Origin: Muricoccus nepalensis
GTDB taxonomy: Bacteria > Pseudomonadota > Alphaproteobacteria > Acetobacterales > Acetobacteraceae
Reading direction: 5' to 3'
Length of the DNA stretch: 64,000 nt
Assembly: GCF_006438825.1 (NCBI RefSeq)
Contig: NZ_RCZP01000001.1
Location: forward strand, 311,056 to 375,055
A program made the position numbers and the translations under genes. Under the pieces are notes generated by a model. The model was given only the letters and a program-made list of their open reading frames with translations. It made no database searches and was not told the DNA's origin. Each line of letters begins with the position of its first letter. The first letter of the stretch is position 1. This document shows, in pieces, positions 9,153 through 18,802 of the stretch.

Positions 9153-10556
9153 TTACAGCGCGTCGCCCAGCAGCCCCGCGAGGAGCGCGTCGAGGCCGAG
9201 ATGGGGCACCCCGCCGCGCCCGTCCGCGTCCAGCCCGGGCGGGCGGAAGACGGGCATCTGGAAGTAGGGCGCGTGCCAGAAGCTCTCGGGCGGGCGCCGG
9301 GCGGGCACCAGGCCGGGATCGACCGTCGCCCAGCGCCCGTTCTCGAGGAGGACGCCGCGCACCGCCGGCGAGGGCCGCCCGTCATGCGTCGCCGTCGCCT
9401 CCTGGGTGCAGCGGATGGCCGCGACGGCGTGGACGGAGACGGCCGCCCCCGCGATCTCCGCGCGGCGCCGCGGCGCGTCGACGAGGTCCGACAGGAGCGA
9501 GGAGAGGCTGTCCCGGCTCACCTCCGGCACGTGGTCGGCCTTGGTGGCGGCGAAGGCCACGCGGCCGATGCCGCCGCCCGTCAGCAGGTCGAGCCAGCCG
9601 CGGCCGTAGCGGAGCGTGCCCGAGATGGCCGCCAGCGCCTCCGCCGTGTCGTCGAAGGCCTCCCGCCCGGCGTGCAGCGCGCCGAGCACGTCCACCAGCA
9701 CCACCTGCCGGTCGAAGCGGCGGAAGACGGGATCGAGGAAACGGTCGCGCTGGTCCCGGAGGTAGGCGGCGTGGCGGCGCTCCAGCAGCTCGCCCAGCGG
9801 CGAGCCGCGGGCAGCCTCGGGCAGGGGGAAGAACCAGAGGAGCGGCGCGTCCCCCGCCGGCCCCGGGTTGAGGAAGCGGCCGGGCTGGAGGAAGCGCAGC
9901 CCGAGCTCGTCGCGCGCCGCGAGGAGGAAGCGGCGGTAGAGGGCGTGGCCGCGGCGGGCGAGCGAATCCTCCGCCGGGGCGTTGGCGGGCAGCGCGCGGG
10001 CGAAGGCGAGGAACTCGGCCGCAGGCGCGGCCCGGATGCCCGTCGAGAGGCGCGCCAGGGTCTCGTCCGACCAGGCCGCGAAGTCCTGCAAGAACATGGG
10101 CAGGTCGAGCAGCCACTCGCCGGGGTAGTCGAGCAGGTCGAGCGTCACCTCCCGGTCCGGCAGGAACTGGCCGTAGAGGCCGTGCCGCCGGAGGGTGAGC
10201 GAGAGGGAAAGGGTGGAAAGGTCCTCCGTCCGCGCCGGCCATTCCGGCGGGTCGGCGGCCAGCGCGGCGAGATGCGCCTCCGCGTCGAAGCGCGGCGTCG
10301 CCTCCACCCCCGGCGGGATGGCGCGGGCGCGGCGGAGGCGGCCCTCCCCGAGGTCCAGCCCCGGCAGGGTCCGCCGCCCGGCCCCCGCCGCCACGAGGTT
10401 GGCGACGAGGGAGGTGAGGAAGACGGTCTTCCCGGCGCGCGACAGGCCCGTGACGGCCAGCCGCACGCGCTCGCGCCCCGCCAGCGCGAGGGCCGCCTCC
10501 GCGCTGCGGCTGGCGGCCTCGTTGAGGAGGCGGACGGGATCGGGAAGGAGCGCCAC
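9153..10556 (-). CDS. ycjX: YcjX-family P-loop NTPase (DUF463)
   Basis: The 467-residue protein carries a Walker A loop near residue 40 (GLSRAGKT) followed by TVFLTSLVANLV, and downstream blocks typical of the DUF463/YcjX family (LDLLDYPGEWLLDLP and VVLVDVLGALHAG, Walker B-like; AFAATKADHV, an N/TKxD-type nucleotide specificity motif). It is a GTPase-like protein of uncertain cellular role and is nearly always adjacent to YcjF, as here. GTG 10556 is the start; the gene begins 5 bases after the gloA stop, suggesting one transcript with gloA and lpxI. Confidence 0.88.
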   Translation of the reverse strand: MALLPDPVRLLNEAASRSAEAALALAGRERVRLAVTGLSRAGKTVFLTSLVANLVAAGAGRRTLPGLDLGEGRLRRARAIPPGVEATPRFDAEAHLAALAADPPEWPARTEDLSTLSLSLTLRRHGLYGQFLPDREVTLDLLDYPGEWLLDLPMFLQDFAAWSDETLARLSTGIRAAPAAEFLAFARALPANAPAEDSLARRGHALYRRFLLAARDELGLRFLQPGRFLNPGPAGDAPLLWFFPLPEAARGSPLGELLERRHAAYLRDQRDRFLDPVFRRFDRQVVLVDVLGALHAGREAFDDTAEALAAISGTLRYGRGWLDLLTGGGIGRVAFAATKADHVPEVSRDSLSSLLSDLVDAPRRRAEIAGAAVSVHAVAAIRCTQEATATHDGRPSPAVRGVLLENGRWATVDPGLVPARRPPESFWHAPYFQMPVFRPPGLDADGRGGVPHLGLDALLAGLLGDAL

Positions 10557-10561
10557 GCCGG

Positions 10562-10966
10562 TTACTGGCGCTGGATCAGCTCGATCTTATACCCGTCCGG
10601 GTCCTCGACGAAGGCGATGATCGTCGTGCCGTGCTTCACCGGCCCGGCCTCGCGCACCACCTTGCCGCCCTCGGCGCGGATCCGCTCGCAGGCGGCGGCC
10701 ACATCCGGCACGCCGATGGCCAGGTGGCCGAAGGCGCTGCCGAGGTCGTACTTCTCGGTGCCGTAGTTGTAGGTCAGTTCGATCTCCGCCTCGCCGGTGG
10801 CGTTGCCGCCGTAGCCGAGGAAGGCGAGCGTGTACTGGCCGGCGGGCACGTCGTTACGGCGAAGCTCCCGCATGCCGAACATCCGCGTGTAGAACCCTAC
10901 GCTCCGCTCGAGGTCGCCGACCCGGATCATCGTATGGAGGAACTTGCCCTTCGGGGTGTCGCTCAT
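10562..10966 (-). CDS. gloA: Lactoylglutathione lyase (glyoxalase I)
   Basis: GloA isomerises the methylglyoxal-glutathione hemithioacetal to S-lactoylglutathione, detoxifying methylglyoxal. The 134-residue protein has the two beta-alpha-beta-beta-beta repeats of the family with the four metal ligands: His in FLHTMIRV, Glu in EIELTYN, His in FGHLAIGV and Glu in YKIELIQ. The MFGM and DPDGYKIEL blocks are typical of the short, Ni-type bacterial enzyme. Its ATG overlaps the lpxI stop by four bases (ATGA), so it is co-expressed with the lipid A genes although its function is unrelated. Confidence 0.93.
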   Translation of the reverse strand: MSDTPKGKFLHTMIRVGDLERSVGFYTRMFGMRELRRNDVPAGQYTLAFLGYGGNATGEAEIELTYNYGTEKYDLGSAFGHLAIGVPDVAAACERIRAEGGKVVREAGPVKHGTTIIAFVEDPDGYKIELIQRQ

Positions 10967-11835
10967 GCTGTGGCTCCTGCTGTCGCGGCGCCCACATGGT
11001 CACGCGGGTCGATGGCGAGAAGGAAGAGGCCCGCAGAATCCGCGCGCTCGACCATCTGGGCGCGGTCGAGCAGCAGCGCCCCTTCCGCCTCGAAGGCAAT
11101 CCCGGCAAGCCCCGCGGCGACCGCGTTCTCCACGGTGCGCGGGCCGAGAGCGGGCATGTCCACCTCCCGGTCCTGGCCGGGCTTGACCAGCTTCACCAGC
11201 ACGCCGCCAGGGCCGTCCCGCCGCAGCCCGCCCACCCGGGCCAGCAGCGCGTCCGTGCCCTCGATCGCCTCGACGCCGAGCACGAGGCCCTGCTGCACCA
11301 CCGCCCCCTGCCCCACGTCCACGGCGCCGAGCGCGCGCACGACCGCGACGCCGCGGGCGATGTCGGCCATGGCCATGGCGTTCGGCCCCGCGCGCGTCAG
11401 CAGGCCGGACGGCGCCTGGGCCTCCGACAGGAAGCGCGTCGGGCCCACGGGCTCGAACCCCTCCTCGCGCAGGACCTCGCGGACGGCCGAGAGAAGCGTG
11501 TCGTCGCCGCTGAAGGCCTTCATCCCAATCCGGGCGAGGTGCTTGGCCGCGCCCGCGTCGGGCCGGAGCGAGAGGATGGAGGGGCGGCGGATGTCGCCCA
11601 CCAGCACGACCTGCCGGGCGCCCTGGCGCTTCAGCCACTCGATACCGGCGCCGGCCGCGCCGAGGCGGATGCTGATCTGCGGCACCCCCGCCCAGTCGGC
11701 CGGGCGGGCGAACCCCTCCAGCAGCACGGCGACGAAGGGCCGGCCGGTCGCGCGGCACGCGGAGGCCACGCGCAGCGGCATGGCCCCGCCCCCGGCCACG
11801 ATGGCCACGGGCGCCTCGTTGCGGGGATCAGTCAT
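10963..11835 (-). CDS. lpxI: UDP-2,3-diacylglucosamine pyrophosphatase LpxI
   Basis: LpxI hydrolyses UDP-2,3-diacylglucosamine to lipid X, the fourth step of lipid A synthesis, replacing the LpxH of gammaproteobacteria. The 290-residue protein matches the DUF1009 family: the N-terminal [14 protein letters not shown], the central [10 protein letters not shown], the GDDTLL block and the C-terminal [19 protein letters not shown] catalytic region with its conserved Asp, followed by GPRTVENAV. It lies directly after lpxA, with only seven bases between. lpxB, which commonly follows lpxI, is not present in this window. Confidence 0.92.
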   Translation of the reverse strand: MTDPRNEAPVAIVAGGGAMPLRVASACRATGRPFVAVLLEGFARPADWAGVPQISIRLGAAGAGIEWLKRQGARQVVLVGDIRRPSILSLRPDAGAAKHLARIGMKAFSGDDTLLSAVREVLREEGFEPVGPTRFLSEAQAPSGLLTRAGPNAMAMADIARGVAVVRALGAVDVGQGAVVQQGLVLGVEAIEGTDALLARVGGLRRDGPGGVLVKLVKPGQDREVDMPALGPRTVENAVAAGLAGIAFEAEGALLLDRAQMVERADSAGLFLLAIDPRDHVGAATAGATA

Positions 11836-11842
11836 GCGGGCC

Positions 11843-12661
11843 TCAAGCGGCCTCCGCCTCGGCGTCCCCGGCCTGGCGGCCGGCGCGCATCAGGCCGCGG
11901 CGCGTGGAGGCCTCGATGAAGGCGAGGACCTCCGCCACCTGGGCCTGCTCGCCCAGCTCCTGGGTGACGAGGGCCACCCGCGCGTCGAAGGTGCCGCGGC
12001 CGAGGAAGAGGCCCCGGTAGGCGGCGCGGAGCGCGTTGATCGCCTCCCGCCCGAAGCCGCGGCGCTTGAGGCCGATGAGGTTCAGCCCGATCAGCCGCGC
12101 CCGGTTGCCCATGCAGGAGCCGAAGGGGATCACGTCGCGCTCCACCCCGCTCATGCCGCCGATCACGGCCTGGCGGCCGATGCGGACGGACTGGTGGATG
12201 GCCGTGCCGCCGCCGACGAAGACGTTGTCGCCGATGTGGACGTGGCCGCCGAGCATGACGTTGTTGGCGAGGATCACCCGGTCCTCGAGCACGCAGTCGT
12301 GCCCGACATGGGCGACGCACATGATGAGGCACTCGGCGCCGAGCCGCGTCACCCCCTCGCCGGAGACGCTGCCGCGGTGGATCGTCGCGTGCTCGCGGAT
12401 AACGCTGCGCGGTCCGACCTCGACCCGCGTCGGCTCGCCCTTGTACTTCAGGTCCTGCGGCGGCAGGCCGACCGAGGCGAAGGGCAGCACCTGCACGCCC
12501 TCGCCCAGGTGGGTGATGCCGTCGAGCACCGCGTGGGCGCCGACCTGCACGCCGTCGCCGAGCACGACCTCGGCGCCGACGGTCGCGTAGGGGCCGATGG
12601 TGACGCCGGCGCCCAGGCGGGCGCCCTCGGCCACGATGGCGGTGGGGTGGATCTGGGCCAC
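11843..12661 (-). CDS. lpxA: UDP-N-acetylglucosamine acyltransferase
   Basis: LpxA transfers a 3-hydroxyacyl chain from acyl carrier protein to the 3-OH of UDP-GlcNAc, the first step of lipid A synthesis. The 272-residue protein is a left-handed beta-helix of hexapeptide repeats (IHPTAIVAEGARLGAGVTIGP onward as repeated [LIV]-G-x4 units) with the LKYKGE substrate loop, the catalytic His in the AHVGHDC segment, and the C-terminal helical domain (GLNLIGLKRRGF). The start is GTG 12661, one base after the fabZ stop. The order lpxD-fabZ-lpxA is near universal in proteobacteria. Confidence 0.95.
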   Translation of the reverse strand: MAQIHPTAIVAEGARLGAGVTIGPYATVGAEVVLGDGVQVGAHAVLDGITHLGEGVQVLPFASVGLPPQDLKYKGEPTRVEVGPRSVIREHATIHRGSVSGEGVTRLGAECLIMCVAHVGHDCVLEDRVILANNVMLGGHVHIGDNVFVGGGTAIHQSVRIGRQAVIGGMSGVERDVIPFGSCMGNRARLIGLNLIGLKRRGFGREAINALRAAYRGLFLGRGTFDARVALVTQELGEQAQVAEVLAFIEASTRRGLMRAGRQAGDAEAEAA

Positions 12662-12662
12662 G

Positions 12663-13163
12663 TCAGCCGTCCAGGATCATGGCGGCGTAGGTGGCCTCGG
12701 CGACGACCGCGCCGTCCACCTTCGCCTCGGCGGAGAACTTCCAGACGTTCCCGCGCTGGCGCTCCTTCGTGACGTGCACCCGCATCTGGTCGCCGGGGAC
12801 CACGGGCTTCCGGAACTTCGCGCCCTCGATCGACATGAAGTAGACGAGCTTGCCGCGCGCGCTCTCGCCGAGCGTCTCCACGACCAGCACGCCGGCGGTC
12901 TGCGCCATGCTCTCGATGATCATCACGCCCGGGAAGACCGGGTGGCGGGGGAAGTGGCCCTGGAAGATCCCCTCGTTGATGGAGATGTTCTTGATGCCGG
13001 TCGCGCTGACGCCGGGGATGAGGTCCACCACCCGGTCCACCAGCAGGAAGGGGTAGCGGTGGGGGATCGCCTCCATGATGCGGGCGATGTCGAGCACGCC
13101 GCGCGTCCCGCCCACCGTGTCCTCGCCCCCTTCCCCGGAGGTCTGTGCCTTGCTGTCCGACAT
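12663..13163 (-). CDS. fabZ: 3-hydroxyacyl-[acyl-carrier-protein] dehydratase
   Basis: FabZ dehydrates 3-hydroxyacyl-ACP in fatty acid elongation, competing with LpxA and LpxD for the same precursor. The hot-dog fold protein shows the catalytic block QGHFPRHPVFPGVMIIESMAQ (His and Glu). The N-terminus has about 25 extra polar residues before DIARIMEAIPHRYPFLLVDR. ATG 13163 (166 residues) is preferred; an in-frame TTG at 13169 overlapping the lpxD stop would add two residues. Confidence 0.95.
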   Translation of the reverse strand: MSDSKAQTSGEGGEDTVGGTRGVLDIARIMEAIPHRYPFLLVDRVVDLIPGVSATGIKNISINEGIFQGHFPRHPVFPGVMIIESMAQTAGVLVVETLGESARGKLVYFMSIEGAKFRKPVVPGDQMRVHVTKERQRGNVWKFSAEAKVDGAVVAEATYAAMILDG

Positions 13164-13165
13164 GC

Positions 13166-14218
13166 TCAATCGCTCTTTGTTTCGGGCATGCGGGCCGCTG
13201 CCTTCGATCGTCCCAGCTTCCGCATCGCGGCCGCAACCCGCAAGCCCTCCCGCGCCGGCATGGCGGGGAAGCCGAAGACGTCCATTCCCTCGGGAACGTC
13301 GTCGATCACGCCCGACTTGGCGCCGACGCGCGCCCTGGAACCGATGGTGAGATGGCCGGAGATGCCGGCCTGCGCCGCCACGACGACGAAGTCACCGAGG
13401 ACGGTGGAGCCCGAGATCCCGGCCTGGCCGACGATGACGCAGCCGCGCCCGAGGCGCACGTTGTGGCCGATCATCACCTGGTCATCCAGCCGGCTGCCCG
13501 CGCCGATCACCGTGTCGTTGCCCGAGCCGCGGTCGATGCAGGTGTTGGCGCCCACCTCTACCCCGTCGCCGAGGAGGACGCGGCCGAGCTGCGGCACCGT
13601 GACGTGCTCGCCCTCGCGGGTCGTGGCGAAGCCGAAGCCCTCGCTGCCGATGCGCGCGCCGGGGTTCAGCGTCACGCGGTGCCCGGCGACGCAATGGGTC
13701 GCCGTCGCGTGGGAGAGGATGCGGCACTCGTCGCCGAAGACGCAGTTGGGGCCGACATGCGCGTGCGGGCCGACGATGCAGCGCGCGCCGAGCACGGCGC
13801 CGTCCTCGATGACGGCGTAGGGACCGATCTCGCATCCCTCGCCGAGCACCACCCCCTCGCCGATGACGGCGGTCGGGTGCCGGCGGCCGTCCGCCGCGGC
13901 CGGCGGGTGCAGCAGCGCCGCGATGCGGGCGAAGGCGAGCACCGGGCTCGGCGCGACGAGCGCCACCGTCCCCTCGGGAACCGCTCCCGCGTTCGCCGCG
14001 GCGAGTACGACCGCGCCCGCGCGGCTCTCCCTCAGGCTCGGCAGCCAGCGCCGGCCCTCGAGGAAGGACACGTCCGAGGGGCCCGCCGCCTGCAAGGTGG
14101 CGACGCCGGTGAAGAGGCGGCCCTCCGAACCCTCGGGCGGCGCGATCCCGGCGGCCGCCGCCAGGCACGACAGCGGCAGGGGGCCCGCCGCCGCGTGGAA
14201 GCGCGTGTCCGCCGCCAC
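13166..14218 (-). CDS. lpxD: UDP-3-O-(3-hydroxyacyl)glucosamine N-acyltransferase
   Basis: LpxD adds the second 3-hydroxyacyl chain, to the amine of UDP-3-acyl-glucosamine, in lipid A synthesis. The 350-residue protein has the N-terminal LpxD-specific domain (residues about 1-110, with [13 protein letters not shown]), a long hexapeptide-repeat beta-helix ([20 protein letters not shown] onward) and a C-terminal helix. The catalytic His lies in the MIGHNV segment. Start is GTG 14218, four bases after the ompH stop. The stop TGA abuts the fabZ start. Confidence 0.95.
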   Translation of the reverse strand: MAADTRFHAAAGPLPLSCLAAAAGIAPPEGSEGRLFTGVATLQAAGPSDVSFLEGRRWLPSLRESRAGAVVLAAANAGAVPEGTVALVAPSPVLAFARIAALLHPPAAADGRRHPTAVIGEGVVLGEGCEIGPYAVIEDGAVLGARCIVGPHAHVGPNCVFGDECRILSHATATHCVAGHRVTLNPGARIGSEGFGFATTREGEHVTVPQLGRVLLGDGVEVGANTCIDRGSGNDTVIGAGSRLDDQVMIGHNVRLGRGCVIVGQAGISGSTVLGDFVVVAAQAGISGHLTIGSRARVGAKSGVIDDVPEGMDVFGFPAMPAREGLRVAAAMRKLGRSKAAARMPETKSD

Positions 14219-14222
14219 GGCT

Positions 14223-15041
14223 CTAGCGGCGGGGCTGCGCCGGCGGCGCGGCGGGCTGCGCGGGGGGCGCGGCGGGACGGCCGGCGGGGGCGGCAGCCCC
14301 CTGCCCGGCGGGCTGCGCGGGCGCCTGGCCCTCGGGCGGGAGCGCGACGGTGCGCAGCACGCGGTTCACCTGCTGGCTGATCTCGTCCGTCAGGTCGAAA
14401 GGCGCGTCGTTGAAGATGACGAGCGGGCGCGGCAGCACGAGGTTCACGTTGCGGCTGGCGGCCACCTGGCGGATCACCACGGCCAGCGCCTGCTCGATCT
14501 CGGCCAGCGCCGACTGCGCGACCGCCTCGATCGCACGCGAGCGGTCGCGGAAGACGCGCTGGCTGTCCGTGATGCGCTCCTGCAGCTCGCGCTCGCGCTG
14601 GCGAAGCTGGTCGGGGTTCATCGAGGCGCGCTGGCCGGCGAGCGCGGTCTGCTCGTCGCGCCAGCGGGTCTGCTCGCGCTGCAGGTCGTCGTTCAGGCGC
14701 TGGCGGCGCCGCTCGACCTCCTCGCGCACGCCGTTGAAGGCGGTGGAGTTCCGCTGGATCTCCGGCACGTCCACGATGCCGATGACCGCGGCCGGCGGCG
14801 GCTGGCCGGGCGGCAGGGGCGCGGGGTTGGGCTGGGGCGGGCGCTGCGCCTGCTGCGGCGGCCGCTGGGGCTGCTGCGATTGCTGCGCGGGCCGCGCGGG
14901 CGCCTGCGCCGGGCGCGACTGGTTGCCGCCGCCCTGGGGCGGGATGAAGAAGCCGGGATCGGACTGCGCGAGGGCCGCCCCGCCGAGCACAGGGAGGAGG
15001 AGGGCCGCAAGGGCCGCGATCGCGGGGCGCGCGGGCATCAT
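14223..15041 (-). CDS. skp: OmpH/Skp-family periplasmic chaperone with Pro/Gln-rich extensions
   Basis: OmpH/Skp chaperones hold unfolded outer-membrane proteins on their way to the BAM complex. After a clear signal peptide (residues 1-25, ending GGAALA) comes an unusual Pro/Gln-rich stretch (about 30-85, repeated PQRPPQ-type units), then the OmpH core: [13 protein letters not shown], a long charged coiled-coil region ([16 protein letters not shown]), and the closing beta strands ([20 protein letters not shown]). The last 35 residues are Pro/Ala/Gln-rich. The core is typical; both extensions make the protein (272 residues) considerably longer than E. coli Skp. ATG 15041 is followed by a second ATG at 15038. 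bamA ends 22 bases upstream. Confidence 0.88.
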   Translation of the reverse strand: MMPARPAIAALAALLLPVLGGAALAQSDPGFFIPPQGGGNQSRPAQAPARPAQQSQQPQRPPQQAQRPPQPNPAPLPPGQPPPAAVIGIVDVPEIQRNSTAFNGVREEVERRRQRLNDDLQREQTRWRDEQTALAGQRASMNPDQLRQRERELQERITDSQRVFRDRSRAIEAVAQSALAEIEQALAVVIRQVAASRNVNLVLPRPLVIFNDAPFDLTDEISQQVNRVLRTVALPPEGQAPAQPAGQGAAAPAGRPAAPPAQPAAPPAQPRR

Positions 15042-15063
15042 TCGTGTTCCAGTCTCTTCGTTC

Positions 15064-17505
15064 TCAGAACCGCGTGCCGAAGCCGAAGCGGAAGATCTGC
15101 GTCTCGTCGTAGGACTTCTTCACCACCGCCTTGCCGAAATCGAGGTTGATCAGGCCGAAGGGGCTGCGCCAGGACACGCCGACGCCGGCGCCGACGCGCG
15201 GCGAGGATTCATCGACCACGCCCACGCCGCTCGAGGAGCCGCTGAGCCCGCCGACGTCGACGAAGGCGCGGCCGGTGATGCCGATCTCGTCGGGAATGGG
15301 CAGCGGGAAGCGGAACTCGGTGGTCTGCGTGTAGAGGAAGCGGCCGCCGAGGCTGTCGCGCGAGACGCTGGCGACGTCGCGCGGGCCGGCGCCGGCCGTG
15401 CGGAAGCCGCGCAGGTTCTCACCGCCGAGGAAGAAGCGGTCGACGATGCGCTCGTCCTTGCCGCCGAAGGGCGCGAGGTAGCCGACCGAGCCCAGCAGGG
15501 CGAGGACGTAGTTCGGGTCGCCCAGCAGGCGCTCGAAGGGGATGTAGTAGGCGCCGTCCACGCGGCCGCGCACGTAGCTCACGTCGCCGCCGAGGCCGGC
15601 CACGTCCGTGCCGAGGCGGATCAGGTAGCCCGTCCGCGGGTCGAGGCGGCTGTCGCGCCGGTCGTAGGTGAGGGTCTGGCCGACCTGGGAGAGCAGCGTC
15701 TCGCCGCGCTGCTCCTGGATGTAGCGCGAGGCGCCAGCGACGATGTCGTAGATGTTGCGCTGGGACAGCGTGTAGGAGAAGGACTGCCGCAGGAACTCGT
15801 TGTACTCGTAGCCCGCGCGCAGCGCGAAGCCGTAGCGCCGCTCGCGGTAGCCCGAGTAGCTCGTCAGGTCGCGGTTGATGTAGAACACGTCCGCGCCGAC
15901 CGCGAGGTTGCGGTCGAGGAAGGACGGGTCCGTCACCGAGAGGTCGAGCTGGCTGCGGCGCTGGGCGAGCACGCCGTTGATGCGCGCGTCCACGCCGGTG
16001 CCGAGCAGGTTGCGCTCGCGAAGCCCCACGTCGGCCAGCGCGCCGGCGTCGGTGGAGTAGCCGCCGCCGAGCGAGACCTCGCCCGTCGCCCGCTCCGTCA
16101 CGTTGGTGCCGAGGATGACGCGGTCGGGCGCGGAGCCGGGGCTCGTGTTGATCGTCGCGTCGCTGAAGTAGCCGAGGTCGCGGATGCGCTGGCGGGAGCG
16201 CCGCACCTGCGCCGCGTTGAAGGCGTCGCCCTCGGCCAGGCGCAGCTCGCGGCGGATGACGCGGTCCTGCGTGCGGACGTTGCCGGTGACGTCGATGCGC
16301 TCGACGTAGAGGCGGTTGCCCTCCTTCACCTCGAAGGTGATGTCGACCGTCCCCGCCTCGGCGTTGCGGACGATGCGCGGCGTGACCTCGACGAAGGGCG
16401 CGCCAAGGGCGTTGGCGCGGTCGGACATCGTCTCGGCGATCCGCTCCACCGCCTCGCCGTCGTACTGGTCGCCGCTGGAGATCGTGACCTCCGGGCGGAG
16501 CTGGTCGGCGGTGACGTTGCGCAGGCTCGACGTCGTCTCGACCTTACCGAAGCGGTAGCGGCGCCCCTCCTCGACGACGTAGGTGACGAAGAAGCCGGTG
16601 CGGTCGGGCGTCAGCTCGGCGGTGCTCGCCGTCACGTTCACGTCGGCGAAGCCCTGGCGGAGGTAGAAGCGGCGCAGCAGTTCCCGGTCGAAGTTCAGGC
16701 GCTCGGGGTCGTAGGTGTCGCTGCTGCTGAAGGGCCGGTACCAGGCGGCCTCGCGCGTGGCCACGATCTCCTTCAGGCGGCTGTCCGAGTAGGAGCGGTT
16801 GCCGACGAAGTTGATGCGGCTGACGAGCGCGACCTCGCCCTCGTTCACCTCGAAGACGACATCCACGCGGTTCTGGTCGAGGCGGATGATCTTGGGCTCG
16901 ACCGTCGCCGAGAGGCGGCCGCGGCTGGCGTAGAGGTCGAGCACGCGGGAGCGGTCCGCCTGGGCGGCCTGGGGCGTGAAGACGGAGCGCGCGCGAAGCT
17001 GCACGGCGTTGCGCAGCACGTCGTCGCTGAGCTTGCTGTTGCCCTCGAAGGCGACGCGGCTGACGATCGGGTTCTCCTCGACCTGCACGAGGATCCGCTC
17101 GCCCTGGCGCGAGACGCGCACGTCGCGGAACAGGCCCGTCGCGTAGAGAGTGCGCAGCGAGCGGTCGAGCCGGTCCTCCTCGAAGGCGTCGCCGGGCTGC
17201 AGCAGCATGTAGGAGCGGATCGTCTCCGCCTCGATGCGCTGGTTGCCCTGCACGTCGATCGCCTGGACCGTGCCGGGGGCGAAGCGCGACGCGCGCGCGG
17301 CGGGCCGGGCGGCCGGGCGCGGGGCGATGGGGCGGCTCGCCTGGGCCAGGCGCACGCGCGGCTCGGCGCCGCGGCCCGCCTCCGCCCGCGCGCCGTCGCG
17401 CCGCTGCCCGGCCTGGGGCTGCGCGGCCGCGTCCGGGGACGTCACGACGGGGACGAGGCAAGTGGCGGCCAGGAGGAAGGCCCGGGAGATAGGCGAGACT
17501 TGCAA
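15064..17505 (-). CDS. bamA: Outer membrane protein assembly factor BamA
   Basis: BamA is the central barrel of the BAM complex that folds beta-barrel proteins into the outer membrane. The 813-residue product has a signal peptide (hydrophobic AFLLAATCLVPVVTS), a short Gln/Arg/Ala-rich spacer, five POTRA domains (first beginning VQAIDVQGNQRIEAETIRSY), and the C-terminal Omp85 barrel ending in FRFGFGTRF with the terminal Phe that acts as the BAM signal. There is no ATG at the expected place; TTG 17505 was chosen because CAGGA lies 7-8 bases upstream and it gives a complete signal peptide. A longer frame without a ribosome site runs to 17565. Confidence 0.95.
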   Translation of the reverse strand: MQVSPISRAFLLAATCLVPVVTSPDAAAQPQAGQRRDGARAEAGRGAEPRVRLAQASRPIAPRPAARPAARASRFAPGTVQAIDVQGNQRIEAETIRSYMLLQPGDAFEEDRLDRSLRTLYATGLFRDVRVSRQGERILVQVEENPIVSRVAFEGNSKLSDDVLRNAVQLRARSVFTPQAAQADRSRVLDLYASRGRLSATVEPKIIRLDQNRVDVVFEVNEGEVALVSRINFVGNRSYSDSRLKEIVATREAAWYRPFSSSDTYDPERLNFDRELLRRFYLRQGFADVNVTASTAELTPDRTGFFVTYVVEEGRRYRFGKVETTSSLRNVTADQLRPEVTISSGDQYDGEAVERIAETMSDRANALGAPFVEVTPRIVRNAEAGTVDITFEVKEGNRLYVERIDVTGNVRTQDRVIRRELRLAEGDAFNAAQVRRSRQRIRDLGYFSDATINTSPGSAPDRVILGTNVTERATGEVSLGGGYSTDAGALADVGLRERNLLGTGVDARINGVLAQRRSQLDLSVTDPSFLDRNLAVGADVFYINRDLTSYSGYRERRYGFALRAGYEYNEFLRQSFSYTLSQRNIYDIVAGASRYIQEQRGETLLSQVGQTLTYDRRDSRLDPRTGYLIRLGTDVAGLGGDVSYVRGRVDGAYYIPFERLLGDPNYVLALLGSVGYLAPFGGKDERIVDRFFLGGENLRGFRTAGAGPRDVASVSRDSLGGRFLYTQTTEFRFPLPIPDEIGITGRAFVDVGGLSGSSSGVGVVDESSPRVGAGVGVSWRSPFGLINLDFGKAVVKKSYDETQIFRFGFGTRF

Positions 17506-17644
17506 GGCTTGATCCTGTGCCGGCTGTTCCGGTGGGCGGGTCGCACCCCCGCGACCGGGCCGCAACCTAGCGGCAAGGGCGGTGTGTTGCCACCCCCGCC
17601 AGGGTTGCCGGCCGGCCGGTCGAAAAAAAGCGATCTGGTGTGGT

Positions 17645-18772
17645 TCAGCCGAACAGGCCGTGCACCCAGCGGAACAGGCCGAAGTTGGAGAGGTCGTTCC
17701 AGGTCGCGAAGATGAACAGCGTGGCCAGCACCGCGAGCCCGGCGCGGAAGCCGTACTCCACGGCGCGCGGCGGCAGCGGCCGGCCGCGGATCGCCTCGAG
17801 CGCGTAGAAAACGAGGTGCCCGCCGTCGAGCACGGGAATCGGGAAGAGGTTGATGAGGGCGAGGTTGACCGAGAGAATCGCCATGAAGGTCACGAGGCTC
17901 GAGAGGCCGAGGCTCGCGACCTGCCCCGAGAGCTGGGCGATGCGAAGCGGCCCGCCGAGCTCCTCCGTTCCGCGCTCCCCCGCGATCATCTGCCAGATGC
18001 CGCCGAGCGTCTGCACCGTGACCTCGCCGGTGTAGGCGATCCCGCCCCAGACGGCGGAGAACGGGTCCGTCCGCTCGTAGGTCGGCGCGCCGCCGCCGAT
18101 CCCCAGCAGCCCGACCGGCGCCGCGCCCTCCGCCGCGCCCGGGCGGGGCAGCGGGGTCGCGCTGAGGGTCACCTCCCGGCCGTCCCGCATCAGGCGGAGC
18201 TGGATGGGCTGGTTGGCGCGCGGCTGCACATGGGCCTGCACCTGCTCGAAGCGGGTGACGGGCACGTCGTCGAGGGAGAGGATCCGGTCGCCCGCCAGCA
18301 CCCCGGCGCGCTCCGCCGCGCCGCCGGCGACGACGGAGGCCACGGTCGTCGTGCCGACCGGGCGCCCGACCGCCATGAAGAGGGCCGCGAACAGCACGGC
18401 GGCGAGCACGAAGTTGGCCGCCGGCCCCGCCGCGACGACGATCGCGCGGTCCAGCACGGGCTTGTCGTGGAAGCGCGGGCCGCGCGGGTCGTGGCCGGCC
18501 GGGGCGTCGACCGAGTCGGTCACGTCGCCCGGCCCCTCCTGGCCGTAGAGCTTCACGTAGCCGCCGAGCGGCAGCCAGCCGATCTGCCACTCCGTCCCGC
18601 GCCGGTCGGTCCAGGCCGCGATGCGCCGGCCGAAGCCGATCGAGAACTTCTCGACGTAGATGCCGCGCCAGCGGGCCGCGGCGTAGTGGCCGAGCTCGTG
18701 GAAGAACACGAGCACCCCCAGCACGACGACGAAGGCCAGGATGGTGCGGAAGGGATCGGGGAGGAACTGCAC
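17645..18772 (-). CDS. rseP: Site-2 zinc metalloprotease RseP
   Basis: RseP cleaves membrane-embedded anti-sigma factors in envelope stress signalling and clears signal peptides. The 375-residue inner-membrane protein shows HELGH near residue 25 in the first transmembrane helix, the GWLPLGGYVKLYG loop, a single PDZ domain (about 125-210: VVAGGAAERAGVLAGDRILSLDD), the C-terminal PVLDGGH zinc-ligand helix and a last hydrophobic segment. GTG 18772 is the start. It sits between dxr and bamA, the usual proteobacterial order; 139 bases without a clear feature separate it from bamA. Confidence 0.95.
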   Translation of the reverse strand: MQFLPDPFRTILAFVVVLGVLVFFHELGHYAAARWRGIYVEKFSIGFGRRIAAWTDRRGTEWQIGWLPLGGYVKLYGQEGPGDVTDSVDAPAGHDPRGPRFHDKPVLDRAIVVAAGPAANFVLAAVLFAALFMAVGRPVGTTTVASVVAGGAAERAGVLAGDRILSLDDVPVTRFEQVQAHVQPRANQPIQLRLMRDGREVTLSATPLPRPGAAEGAAPVGLLGIGGGAPTYERTDPFSAVWGGIAYTGEVTVQTLGGIWQMIAGERGTEELGGPLRIAQLSGQVASLGLSSLVTFMAILSVNLALINLFPIPVLDGGHLVFYALEAIRGRPLPPRAVEYGFRAGLAVLATLFIFATWNDLSNFGLFRWVHGLFG

Positions 18773-18802
18773 CGGTGTCTCTCTGGCTGGTCGGCTTGCG
18801 GG

